Source of the DNA: Larus michahellis
Taxonomy: Eukaryota; Chordata; Aves; Charadriiformes; Laridae
Direction of reading: 5' to 3'
Assembly: GCF_964199755.1 (NCBI RefSeq)
Contig: NC_133913.1
Coordinates: 5,930,201-5,994,200 of the forward strand
Length of the DNA: 64,000 nt
The notes beneath the pieces are model-generated. The model did not search any database. It worked only from the letters and a program-made list of their open reading frames with translations, and had not been told where the DNA came from. The translations under genes were made by a program, and so were the position numbers. Below, piece after piece: positions 55,301-64,000 of this stretch. Numbering within the stretch: position 1 is the first letter of the stretch; every line of letters starts with the position of its first letter.

Positions 55301-58253
55301 GCAGCTGGCCCGGCAGCGGGTGCACGTCGAGGTGGACACCAGCAAGCCGGACCTGACGGCCGCCTTGCGCGACATCCGCAGCCAGTACGAGGCCATGGCC
55401 ACCAGCAACGTCCAGGAGACCGAGGAGTGGTACAAGTCCAAGGTGCACTGGGAGCCGGTCACCCAACGGATGGGTGGCCTTCGGAGGTGTCACCTTCTTG
55501 GGGCTGGGGTTGACGCCCCTAGGGTTGGATGGCTCTGCTTGGTGGTGGCTGTCCCCTCCTGGGATGTCACCTTCTCAGTTGGGTGGTCCTTCCTGGTGGT
55601 GGTGCATGGGGTTTGGCATCCCCGCTGTCCCCACTCATGTCCCGTGTCCCGGTTGGGTCCCCGCGGGAGCAGGGATGTGTCCCCCACAGTGAGTCACACA
55701 GGCACGGTCCCTAAGGAGTTGTGTTCACAGTGACGTGGCCCATGTGCGCCACCCCACAGAGGTGGGGACGTGTCCCCTGTGACATCCCACAGCACCATCC
55801 CTCCCACCTGCAAAGCAAGGACATGTCCCCAGCAACACCTGCCGTCAGGGATGTGTCCCATGTCCACTGTCCCACCACCCCAAGAGAGCAGGGACGTGCC
55901 TCCACCACACGTGCCATCAGCCGCGTGCCCCACGTGCACCGTCCCCTCCACCTACGAGAGCCAGGACACGTCCCTGGCACCACGTGCCATTGGGGACACA
56001 TCCCGTGTGCGCTGTCCCCACGACACGTGCTGCTGGGGCCACGTCCCTCCCATGGGAGCTGGGACATGGCCCCAGGACACGTGCCTTTGGAGAAGTCCCT
56101 TATGTCCCTTCCTGCTGTGGGAACAAGGACGTGTCCCCGGTGCCACATCAAGTGCACGTCCCATGTGCATGGTCCTCTCTGCCACGGGAGAAGGGACATG
56201 TCCCCAGGGACACATGGCACTGGGGACGCGTCCCATGTGCACTGTCCCACCACCCTGCAGTAGCAGGGACGTTTCTCCACATGCCACGTGCTACTGGGGC
56301 CATGTCCCTCCCATGGAGCAGAGCTGGGTCATGTCCCCACGCCATGTGCCACCGGGACACGTCCCTGCCGTGTGTTCCCATCCCATGGCACGTGTCCCCC
56401 CGTCACCAGTTTGCCGACCTGACGGATGCGGCCGCCCGGCACGCGGAGGCCCTGCGTGCGGCCAAGCAGGAGGCCAACGAGTACCGGCGCCAGCTCCAGG
56501 CCCTCACCTGCGACCTGGAGGCTCTGCGGGGTTCGGTAGGTGATGGCCATGGGGTGCAAGGGGAGGGACACGGCCTCGGGGAGCTGCCACCACCACGGGG
56601 TTCCCTGGCACGGCGGTGGGGACTGCCACCCAGTGCTGGGGGAACGGCTGGTCCCCAAGGCTGGGAGCTGGATGGGCACCGTGGAGAGCCCCTCACTCCT
56701 GGCAGAAGGTGGCCGTGGAGGGTGTCACCTCCCCTCGTGGCCCCCCAGAACGAGTCCCTGGAGAGGCAGCTGCGGGAGCTGGAGGAACGCTACGCCCTGG
56801 AGACGGCCGGCTACCAGGACACGGTGGTGCGGCTGGAGGAGGACATCCGCAGCCTCAAGGAGGAGATGGCCCGGCACCTACAGGAGTACCAGGATCTGCT
56901 CAACGTCAAGCTGGCCCTCGACATCGAGATCGCCACGTACCGCAAGCTGCTGGAGGGCGAGGAGAGCAGGTGACAGCGCAGAGGGGGCTCCCTCCTGCCC
57001 CTCTCCCCCTCCCTGGCCATGTCCTGTACCATACCCCAGTCCTCGTGGTCCCCCTGGGGTGTCCGACCTGCCTGGGGACTATCCTCCGTCCCTCCTGCCC
57101 CAGCCCTGGGCAGGGCTGAGCTGGTGTGTGGGGGGGTGGCAGGATCCCGATGCTTCTCCAACACCCCCCCGTCACTCCTCCAGGATCACCATCCCCGTGC
57201 AGAGCTTCTCCAACCTGCAGATCCGAGGTGAGGCTGTGGCCACACGTCGGGCACAAGCGGGGGTGGCTTCTGGGGGCTTCGTGGGAGGAGGCACCATCTT
57301 GGCTGTCCCTGCCCCATCCAGAGGGACCAGGAGGTTTTCCTCCAAATCTCAAGGAACCAGGACTCCTGGGTTCTCCCAGGCTGGGGGGAGAAGTGTGCCA
57401 TGGCCACATCCCCAAGGCCAGTGATGTCCCCAAGGCCAATTGTGTTCCCCAGTGCCAACTGTGTCCCCAAGGACAGCCCTATCCCCAGGGATGTGCCCAA
57501 TCACATCCAAAAGCCACCCACGTCCCCATGGCCAACCACATCTCCAAGGCCAAATGTGTCCCCAGTGCCAACTGCGTCCCCAGGGCTAATCACGTCCCAA
57601 AGCCAGCCACATCCTCAGTGCCAACCACATCCCCAACAGCATCCCCAAGGCCAACCACGTCCCTCAGGCCAACAGTGTCCCTGAAGCTGGTCATGTCCCC
57701 AGGGCCACTGCGTCCCATGGTTCAGGGTTTTCCAGCCCAGCCTGTTCCCTTTGGGCCCCTCCACTTGAGCGTGGCTGGAAGAGCTACCCCAGGCACTGGG
57801 TCACCTCCGTGTCCTGCCCACATCCCCTAGAGACCAGCCTGGACACGAAATCCGTGTCAGAAGCCCACGTGAAGAGGAGCATCGTGGTCAAAACTGTGGA
57901 GACCAGAGATGGAGAGGTGGGAAGTCCTCATCTGTGTCACACATGCTGCCTCCCCTCCACCCCGCCTCCCCATGGGAGGTCCCCAAGGGGGTCACTCATC
58001 GTGCACTTGGGGCCACCATCCATCAGCCCGAGGACCAGTGATCCCAGTGCCCTGCCAGCACAGATGAGCTGGCTCTGGACCATGGTGGAGCTAAGCCTGG
58101 CAGAGAAAAGTGTCCCCATCCCTGTCCCCAAGCTCGTTCAGAGCCCAGGCAGGCTCAGCCAGGGAGGAGAGCCTGAACCCGGGGTGACGGTCCCTCTCCT
58201 TCTGCCTCCAGGTGATCAAGGAGTCCAAGCAGGAGCACAAGGAGGTGATGTAG
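52356..58253 (+). CDS. GFAP: GFAP: glial fibrillary acidic protein
   Basis: Nine coding exons: 52356-52831, 53552-53612, 55101-55196, 55281-55442, 56410-56535, 56749-56969, 57184-57227, 57831-57916, 58212-58253 (1314 nt, 437 aa; human 432). Internal exon sizes 61, 96, 162, 126, 221, 44 and 86 are, from memory, those of human GFAP, and all phases fit. It is a type III intermediate filament of astrocytes. The head is residues 1-75 with SSYGRRFG near the start. The rod begins at [13 protein letters not shown] (81-93; Arg84 corresponds to human Arg79) and ends at [11 protein letters not shown] (370-380). The tail includes [14 protein letters not shown] and ends KQEHKEVM, close to human [18 protein letters not shown]-type exon 5 and [10 protein letters not shown] in exon 3 match GFAP better than vimentin or desmin. 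Introns 1, 2, 4 and 7 carry tandem repeats. Confidence 0.97.
52862..53340. repeat. Minisatellite in GFAP intron 1, unit 54 bp decaying rightward
   Basis: A 54-bp unit starting AGGTGGCCACCAGGAGCAGG is repeated nearly perfectly two to three times (52868-52990) and then continues as diverged GACCAGRGTGGCCAC phrases. Confidence 0.85.
53685..55035. repeat. Minisatellite in GFAP intron 2 (GGGATGGRGCA family)
   Basis: About 1.35 kb of 10-12-bp units GCAGGGATGG and GGATGGAGCA with GGACAGGGATG variants, filling almost the whole intron. Higher-order copies of about 400 bp may exist: GATGAGGAAGGATGGAGCAG recurs at about 53796 and 54591. The Met-Gly-Arg-Asp and Ile-Pro-Ala frames are artefacts. Confidence 0.9.
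55690..56400. repeat. Degenerate repeat in GFAP intron 4 (GGGACRYGTCCC family)
   Basis: Roughly ten diverged copies of a 60-70-bp unit containing GGGACACGTCCC or GGGACATGTCCC, a CACCACGTGCCA block and CATGTGCACYGTCCC. The palindromic CACGTG and ACATGT words recur in most copies. Confidence 0.75.
57400..57720. repeat. Short minisatellite in GFAP intron 7, unit about 18 bp
   Basis: About 16 diverged units of CCCCAAGGCCAACCACGT type. It lies in the interval where mammals place alternative 3' exons of GFAP; I could not recognise such an exon here. Confidence 0.75.
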
Positions 58254-60020
58254 GGCCGGGGAGCCGCAGCAGCCGCACGCTTGTAGCCGTAGCTCCGTAG
58301 GTCCTGTCCGACGCTGCGAGGGAGCCCCACGGCTGGGCACAGGGTCGCGGGAGGAGCCGGCGGTGCTTCGGCGGGGGGCATCGCCCTCCTGCCCACCCCT
58401 CGCCTCTCCCACATCGCCCCGTGCCCCAGGGACCCCCCTGACACCCTGTTCGGGGCTGGCTGACGGCAAAGCACCCGTCCCACCGGGCACCGTGTGGGAA
58501 GGGGATGGGCAATACCCGGGGGAGGCGAGTGGTGCCGGGCGGAGCCGAGCTGCCCCGCTGGGATGCTGCGCGTCCCCACGGCACGGAGGGGACGGTGATT
58601 TAAGGTCCGTGCCCACGCTCGTGCTGAGTCTCCAGCTCGCCGGTGCCCACGGAGAGAGCCCGTCCTGTTTCGATCTCCACGCACTGGTTGGACAAAACGA
58701 TGGTGCCAAGAGCATCTCTCCCTGCATCCCGCCTTGCTGCCCACCCTCTGGTCCGGGAGGCCACCCCGAATCTCCCCAGTGCACCCAGGCCCTGAGCATC
58801 CTTGGCGGGGGGGGGCTGCAGGGTGCAAGGTACTGGCTGGTGAGGGACATTTCCCTGTCACCAAGCATTGGTTGGGCTTAACCAAGAGGCAGGGGCAGGA
58901 CGAAGAGGAGGATGGAGAGGCAGGACACTGTTGGGATGGTATCAAAGGGTGACGCAATGGGGATAACGAGGGGTTCCTGGGGACACTGGGGTGTCCAGGG
59001 TGGTTTGTGGGGCCGGAGCAGCGATGGGCACAGCAGGCTGGGTGGCCTCGTGGGCTTCTCCTGGAACAGGGCTATGGGGCTGTGCTGACCCCCACTGGGT
59101 GTCCCCCACCAAGGTGTCCGAAGGTGTTCCCATCGCCACGGTGGGGAAAACCAGTCCTGAGGTTCTCGTGGCGAGGGGTGACCCACGGCCGTGCACCTGG
59201 CCCCTCGCCTGGGGGTCCCACGCAGGTGAAAATGGAGAGGAGGGGAGTGCAGAGGAGGAAGAGGAGGAGGGTGTCGGGGCACCCACGGGTGATCTCACAG
59301 CAGGAGGTGCCTCCCGTGACCCAGGAGTGACGGGGAGGATGGACGGAGCCATCCTCGTCCTGCCTGTCCCCCCCTGGGTCACAGTAGGAGCCAGGGGGGA
59401 CAGGGACTGGGGCTGCCTCTGTCACAATCCTGCCAATGGAGCCCAAGTCCACCCCCCCATGGGCCTTCAAGATGAGGTTGGAAGAAATCCCTCGTCCCTG
59501 GGCTCCACGTGGCCCTGTCCCCCCATCCGTCCTCCCCCCAGACCAGCACATGCCACCAGTCCACCCAGGGCCACCGCCCAGCCCCGCGCTCACCCGCAGC
59601 CCCCGTCCCCACCTTTGATTTAGCTACTGACCACGAGCCAAGCCTGCCCTGATGCCACCTAACGCCGGAGCAATGACCCAGCAGCGCTTCTCGTCCCCCG
59701 TTAAGCCCTTTGGGATGAGCACACGGGGTGCCACTCGGATGCCATCCCCCTTGTCCCCTCTGTCCCCCTCGTCCCCTGGCTGAGGCGCTGAGCCTGCTTT
59801 GCAGCTAACGGCTCCAGAAAGGCCATTCCCAGGGGCAGGAGACCCGCGTGCTGCCCAGGTTTGGCATCTGGGGTGGGACGATGGTGGCCCGGGGGGGGGC
59901 TCAGTCCCCTGCGAGCAGACTCCGGCTGGAGCTTTGCAGCCCACGTCGCTGCTGAATTGATGCACTAACGCCCGCCCGCGGCAGCTCGAGATGAGAAATA
60001 AAGCTAACGCAAGCGCTGCG
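58254..60020 (+). other. GFAP: GFAP 3' UTR with polyadenylation signal at 59997-60002
   Basis: The first AATAAA after the GFAP stop is at 59997-60002 (GAGAAATAAAGC), giving a 3' UTR of about 1.75 kb, similar to the long mammalian GFAP 3' UTR. No other gene was recognised in this interval; frames on both strands are short or GC-driven. Confidence 0.6.
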
Positions 60021-61349
60021 CTTCCATGGTCGTGCCTGCGATGCGCCGGTGACGTGGGTTATTTGGGATTAGCCGGGGCGGCGAGACCCTTTGGAGCCCA
60101 AACCAAGCTCGGACTCGCCAGGGGACACAAGCTCAGCGCTGTACCCCAAGGCATGGCCAACGTGTCATGGAGCAATGCCCCCCAAGGGACTGCAGCCTCC
60201 CCAAGGGGAGGTGGGTGCCGGAACGACCCCCCCCGGCCATCAGGCCGGCAGTGGGGTGGGAGAGACCCCTTTCCCAGGAGGGAGGGAGAGGAAGCAGGGA
60301 TCTACTCGGGGTTCTTCAACCTCAAACCAGCTCCTTTCCCGTACAAACCCAGGCTGCGGTTCCTGGGAAGCTCCTGGGATGGGCTGCAGCTGCCAGGACT
60401 GATGGAGGATTTGAGCTCCTGCACCGTCTACGTGGTTCAAGTGCCTGAGCACCACCAGGACCCTCAAGGCTGCCCCCCCCCCCCCCCCCGACAGTGGGAT
60501 TTCTCTTGGGAAAGCTGAAATCCCCAAAGCACATCCTTGGAAAAAGGAATGGAGATGAGCCCCATGGGGAAGTCCTGCTCCTTGCCGAGGAGCAAGCAAG
60601 TGGTCACCTAAACCCTGTAGAGATGCCATCCTCTTTGGAGGACCTGCATAATGATTTTGTCAGGCACAAATATAGACTCACGAGTCTGTGCTGAGTCGGG
60701 TGAGTTAAAAAAAACGATCAAAACCCAGAGAAATTTATGAAGAAAATCACCAGACTAATTTGAAAAAAATTATTTTTTCATTCAAGAATGAAAAAAAGTT
60801 TAAACCAAAATTTAAAAAAAATGGGCTTGTTCCAGCTAAGGAGCTCAAAGGAAGATTGAACGTTTTGAAACGTTGGCATTCAGAGTTCTCAGCAAGTGAA
60901 AAAAAGCTTAAAAAAGGGTAGAGAAAAGCAAGAATTAATTGGATTAAAATAGTTCGGTGGATCTTTTTAGCAGCCTCTTAGAAAAACAGCTCTAATAAAT
61001 CACTGATGCGGTTCGAAAACTCTGTAGAGCTTGGCCAGAAGATCTCGCAACAACTCCAAGTATTCTTTTGAAAGGGACTATATTGAACTTAAAACCCCAC
61101 CACAAGCCCGCAGCAGGGCCAGGAACAAATCGCGGCGGTGGGAAATCCCCGCCTGCCCCTACTAAGTCGTGCCAACCCGCGGCACGGGGAGTTTTCCACA
61201 TCGGTCTTCACTGTCACGCTCTTGACCCAAAAGGGAGGGTGAGCGGGCGCTGGCAGAATGTTGATTTCCAATGGTCAAAACCTGAGAAATTTCTAACGGG
61301 AGGACGGTCCGAGGTGGAAGAGTGACCCATTGGGGCCGTGGTGGAGATC
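60021..61349. other. GFAP-FAM187A convergent intergenic region with AT-rich block
   Basis: GFAP and FAM187A converge here. The left part (to about 60640) is GC-rich. From about 60640 to 61090 the sequence becomes markedly A/T-rich (AAAAAAATTATTTTTTCATTC and similar), the lowest GC in this half of the window. No canonical minus-strand polyadenylation signal (TTTATT on the plus strand) was seen, so the FAM187A 3' end is not placed. No transposon family was recognised. Confidence 0.45.
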
Positions 61350-62594
61350 CTATGTCCTGGCAGGGGAGCCGAACGCCCGCCGGCAGTGGCGGCACACATG
61401 GATGATAATGAAGACGATGCTGATGAGGATGTAGCTCAGGCTGATGGCCTTGATGGCAAAGATTGTCTCGGGATCGCTGAGCGTCCGCTTGCGCTGCTTC
61501 TGGTGGAACACGCTGAGCCGGAAGCTGGCCACCATCTTGCCCTCATGCCAGCAGTAGTAGATGCCTCCATCGCTGACTTGGACCCGCTGGATGTGCAGGT
61601 GGTTTCCGTGGTCGATGAAGACCCTCATGCTCTTGTTGACACCGATGAGGTAGCGGGAGCGATAGAGCCGGACAGAGTCCTTGTCCCAGGCCACAGCGTG
61701 CTCTGGCCGGGCTCCTGGGCATGCGATGACCAGGCCACTTCCAACAATCTGCTTGTGAAACTGCGTGGGGATGTGAGGCAGCCAGGGCTTCTCACCCAGC
61801 TTGGAAATGACATTGGAGATGGACTGCATGCCTTCCTTGGAGACCTCCTCCTTCAGGCAAGGGGTCAGGCAGCTTCGGATGGCCACCTCGGGTCTCCGGA
61901 GGCGGACAGCACGCTGGAAACGTGGGGGGACAGCCCTCGAGCCACAGGACGTGACGTTGGGGATGGCGGTGCGATAGCGAGGGTGCAGCTGGCCGCTCCG
62001 CACATAGCAGAGCCCGATCCGCCGCTGCTCACCTCTCACCCCACAGCGGTCGCATCTGCTCCAGTCCCAGAAGGTGGTGAAGAAGCTGAAGAGCTTCTCC
62101 CTGAAGTTGTCCTGGACGTGCTGGCCACTGTCCAAAAAAGCCACCGTGATATGCTTGGTGGGCTGCACGTCCACATCGTAGCCATAAAAGAAGTCCCCTT
62201 TCTTAGTGCCACACAGGTAGTGGCCCGAGTCCGTCACTTGGGCTTGGAAGACAATGAGACTGAACATCCGGATACTGAAACGCTTCAGGATGTTGCTGCT
62301 CACGTTGATATGTTGGGAGTCAATAACTACGGTGCCAGCAAAGTCCGTCAGGACCGTGGTTTTGTGGCTGCCCATGTTCTTCTGGAAGTACCAGACGACA
62401 GAAGAGACCTCTTTGGGCTTGCAGTTGCAGGGGAGCTCGAAGGTCATGTCAGCCAAGTAAGCAGCATTGTCAAACATCAGGAAAGCGGGACAAGCCATTC
62501 TACTGAACACATCTCCTTTATCTTCAATCGCAAAAGCATGGAGAACACCTACCATGCAGAGGAGAAGGGCAGCTCCTGGCAGCCTCGTCTCCAT
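61350..62594 (-). CDS. FAM187A: FAM187A: Ig-like V-type domain membrane protein
   Basis: A single uninterrupted 414-aa frame; human FAM187A is also about 413 aa from one coding exon. Shared blocks include CPAFLMFDNAAYLADM (residues about 35-50), RFSIRMFSLIVF, CDRCGVRGEQ, NVTSCGSRAVP, CPGARPEHAVAWDKD and MRVFIDHGNHLHI. Residues 1-21 form a signal peptide (LPGAALLLCMVGVLHAF). Two Ig-like regions are suggested by DSGHYLCG and DGGIYYCW, the typical D-x-G-x-Y-x-C pattern. A transmembrane segment (about 384-402, SLSYILISIVFIIIHVC) is followed by a short basic tail (HCRRAF). The cellular function is poorly known. It is convergent with GFAP as in human. In mammals it shares 5' exons with CCDC103, which would lie beyond the right edge. 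A CTGCAG acceptor-like site lies 16 bases upstream of the ATG. Confidence 0.96.
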   Translation of the reverse strand: METRLPGAALLLCMVGVLHAFAIEDKGDVFSRMACPAFLMFDNAAYLADMTFELPCNCKPKEVSSVVWYFQKNMGSHKTTVLTDFAGTVVIDSQHINVSSNILKRFSIRMFSLIVFQAQVTDSGHYLCGTKKGDFFYGYDVDVQPTKHITVAFLDSGQHVQDNFREKLFSFFTTFWDWSRCDRCGVRGEQRRIGLCYVRSGQLHPRYRTAIPNVTSCGSRAVPPRFQRAVRLRRPEVAIRSCLTPCLKEEVSKEGMQSISNVISKLGEKPWLPHIPTQFHKQIVGSGLVIACPGARPEHAVAWDKDSVRLYRSRYLIGVNKSMRVFIDHGNHLHIQRVQVSDGGIYYCWHEGKMVASFRLSVFHQKQRKRTLSDPETIFAIKAISLSYILISIVFIIIHVCRHCRRAFGSPART

Positions 62595-63038
62595 CGCGCC
62601 GGGCGGTGTCTGCAGTCAGCAGAACCAACCCAGCCACCGCGTCCTCGGCAGGGACGGCAGGAACCCGCACGAGGGGTTGGCAGTGCCAGCGCCGGGCAGG
62701 GACAGCGCACACACCACCTCGCTCAACAAAGATGGGGTTTGCAAATGACTCACCCGCCCATAGCGCACGTGGCTGACAGCAGGGATCAAAACAGCGGCTG
62801 AATATCCCATCTCTGCTGAATATCGGCTGGGAAGCAATCCGTCCTGCCCCGGGGCAGGCTGTCCCCTGGGACACGGACTCTAGAACCTCCGCTCTCTCCC
62901 AGCTGCTGTAGAGTGTGGTTGGCTGCGCCCCGGGCAACGAGCTCGTTCGTGCAGCTCAGCTAGAGAGGGAAGATGCAGTGATGGAAAGCGTGGTGGGAAT
63001 AAGGGAACCACCAATGTCTTTTTGGAAGACTTGTGCAG
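62595..63038 (-). promoter_or_regulatory. FAM187A 5' flank, possible 5' UTR or intron
   Basis: There is no open frame of note. On the minus strand, an acceptor-like CTGACTGCAG ends at 62610, just upstream of the FAM187A ATG, so the gene may have an upstream non-coding exon. No TATA or CpG island was seen. Confidence 0.35.
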
Positions 63039-63851
63039 TTAAGTATTAATTATTTCTCTGCTCCCTCTGAGCACAATGAACCCAGTCCCTCCTCCGACGG
63101 CAGCTGACCTCTGTAGCCCAGAAGAGGTTTCAAACACGGTATTTAGACTTCTACATCCTCTCTGTTGGCTTTCCAAGGGTTTGTGTGTGGAAGCCGCTCC
63201 GCACAGGTAATGTTTGATTCCCCCTCTCCGAGTGATCAAGCGAGGCTTTTTGTTCACTGATGCTGGAACCAGCCCTGGAGGTGTCTTAAGTGCATCTCTC
63301 CTACAGTGAAGGTGAGATATTTGCTCCCCGCTGACTCTGGCTGGACTTTCAGCTCCGCTTTTGGCCCTTCTTGAGCAGATGCTCAGATCAGACCATGAAC
63401 TGGCTGATCGGGAAATGGACCCCAGCTGGTCTAACAGCCTGTCCTCCCGTAAACGTTCATCCAGCCTCTCCTGTACTTCATTTCTCCTGAGTCTTCTCAC
63501 CAAACCGTGGGGATTTTTGCCCTTCCCCAGGCGATGGGGATGCAGCAGGCTGCTCCCATCCTTGACATCGGATGTGAGTGCAAGCCCTGAGCCTCGGGAC
63601 TGCTGAAAGCACTGTGCCTGTTCCCACCAGAGCTGTAACCGTCGTGCCAGGGCTGTTGATGCATCAACATCCTCCATCCTGACCTTAGGAAACTCCAAGA
63701 TCTTCGTTGTTTTGTTTAAGGCTTCAGCTTTCTGCTTTCTGCTAGTCCTTGGGTTTGCAAGCGCTAGGCAAAGGCAAGAGGAATGGCACCCACAACAGAT
63801 CGCAGGGACACAGATGTCCCCAAGATAGATGCCACAAAGCCCAACATTCAC
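63039..63851 (-). CDS. Unassigned open reading frame, 270 codons
   Basis: A minus-strand frame open for 270 codons lies upstream of FAM187A. It contains a charged, helix-prone stretch, RLRRNEVQERLDERLREDR (about residues 118-136), followed by a serine-rich part (SISRSASSWSDLS). I recognise no family. It does not resemble CCDC103, which is the expected next gene. It might be a real lineage-specific or rapidly evolving exon (perhaps only the middle part), or chance. The first 40 residues look non-coding in character, so the annotated start is doubtful. The sequence is neither tandem-repetitive nor extremely GC-rich, which makes a chance frame less trivial than elsewhere in this window. Confidence 0.2.
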   Translation of the reverse strand: MNVGLCGIYLGDICVPAICCGCHSSCLCLALANPRTSRKQKAEALNKTTKILEFPKVRMEDVDASTALARRLQLWWEQAQCFQQSRGSGLALTSDVKDGSSLLHPHRLGKGKNPHGLVRRLRRNEVQERLDERLREDRLLDQLGSISRSASSWSDLSICSRRAKSGAESPARVSGEQISHLHCRRDALKTPPGLVPASVNKKPRLITRRGGIKHYLCGAASTHKPLESQQRGCRSLNTVFETSSGLQRSAAVGGGTGFIVLRGSREIINT

Positions 63852-64000
63852 TTGACAGGCCTCAGAGAATTTAGGTGCCCAGTGGTTTCTACAGAGAAGG
63901 TGGGAGAGGGATGGTTAGAGTCTGCCAGGGTGACTACATTTTGCTCCTCTAGCTGGGTTTTGCAAGAAAACAGACCTGACAGTAGTTTTTGAGCTGAATT
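63852..64000. other. Right edge of window, nothing recognised
   Basis: Unique sequence upstream (minus strand) of the unassigned frame. On the minus strand, a pyrimidine tract with AG near 63895 could be a splice acceptor. CCDC103 is expected further right. Confidence 0.3.

Noticed and set aside
53603-55493. Ile-Pro-Ala-Pro-Ser frames antisense to GFAP intron 2
   Set aside because: Produced by the GGGATGG array inside an intron. Only the short GFAP exon segments in the other strand are real coding sequence.
61338-62801. 487-codon plus-strand frame opposite FAM187A
   Set aside because: The minus strand encodes a clear FAM187A orthologue; the antisense frame is a shadow of its codon usage.

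Overview
The window is nuclear DNA from a sauropsid, most likely a bird. It holds vertebrate genes with GT-AG introns, two CR1 LINE fragments, very high GC and dense minisatellites, as is typical of a gene-rich avian microchromosome. The gene order NMT1(-) DCAKD(+) C1QL1(+) KIF18B(+) GFAP(+) FAM187A(-) is the order of human 17q21.31 read in reverse. The equivalent chicken segment is on chromosome 27 (recalled knowledge, not checked here). No virus-derived element, CRISPR array or prokaryotic-style system was seen.

Layout. 1-4849: first coding exon of NMT1 on the minus strand (4722-4849), with its first intron running out of the left edge. 4850-5257: short CpG-rich head-to-head promoter shared by NMT1 and DCAKD. 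5258-14555: DCAKD, four coding exons, 229 aa. 14556-25900: a gene desert with long tandem arrays (units of 21, about 11, 63, 4, 4, 9 and about 74 bp), separated by short AT-rich islands that look like regulatory elements. 25920-32668: C1QL1, two coding exons, 248 aa, with a repeat-rich intron and 3' UTR. 34630-47520: KIF18B, a cell-cycle promoter and fifteen coding exons that join in frame to 862 aa; its first coding intron carries two CR1 fragments in opposite orientation. 47520-52300: intergenic DNA with a large imperfect inverted repeat, a triple TAATTA-bearing repeat and about 2 kb of alternating purine-pyrimidine (GT/CA) sequence. 52315-60002: GFAP, a TATA-type promoter, nine coding exons, 437 aa and a long 3' UTR. 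61350-62594: FAM187A, an intronless CDS on the minus strand. 63039-63851: an unassigned minus-strand open frame.

The genes do not form a pathway: protein N-myristoylation (NMT1), a CoA-kinase-like protein (DCAKD), a secreted synaptic C1q-like protein (C1QL1), a mitotic kinesin-8 (KIF18B), an astrocyte intermediate filament (GFAP) and an Ig-domain membrane protein (FAM187A). What links them is old conserved synteny. The unusual content is non-coding: many independent tandem arrays, several with units divisible by three (hence long false ORFs), the inverted repeat, and the Z-DNA-prone tract directly upstream of GFAP. All exon limits come from reading splice sites and from remembered human orthologues; no search was run.
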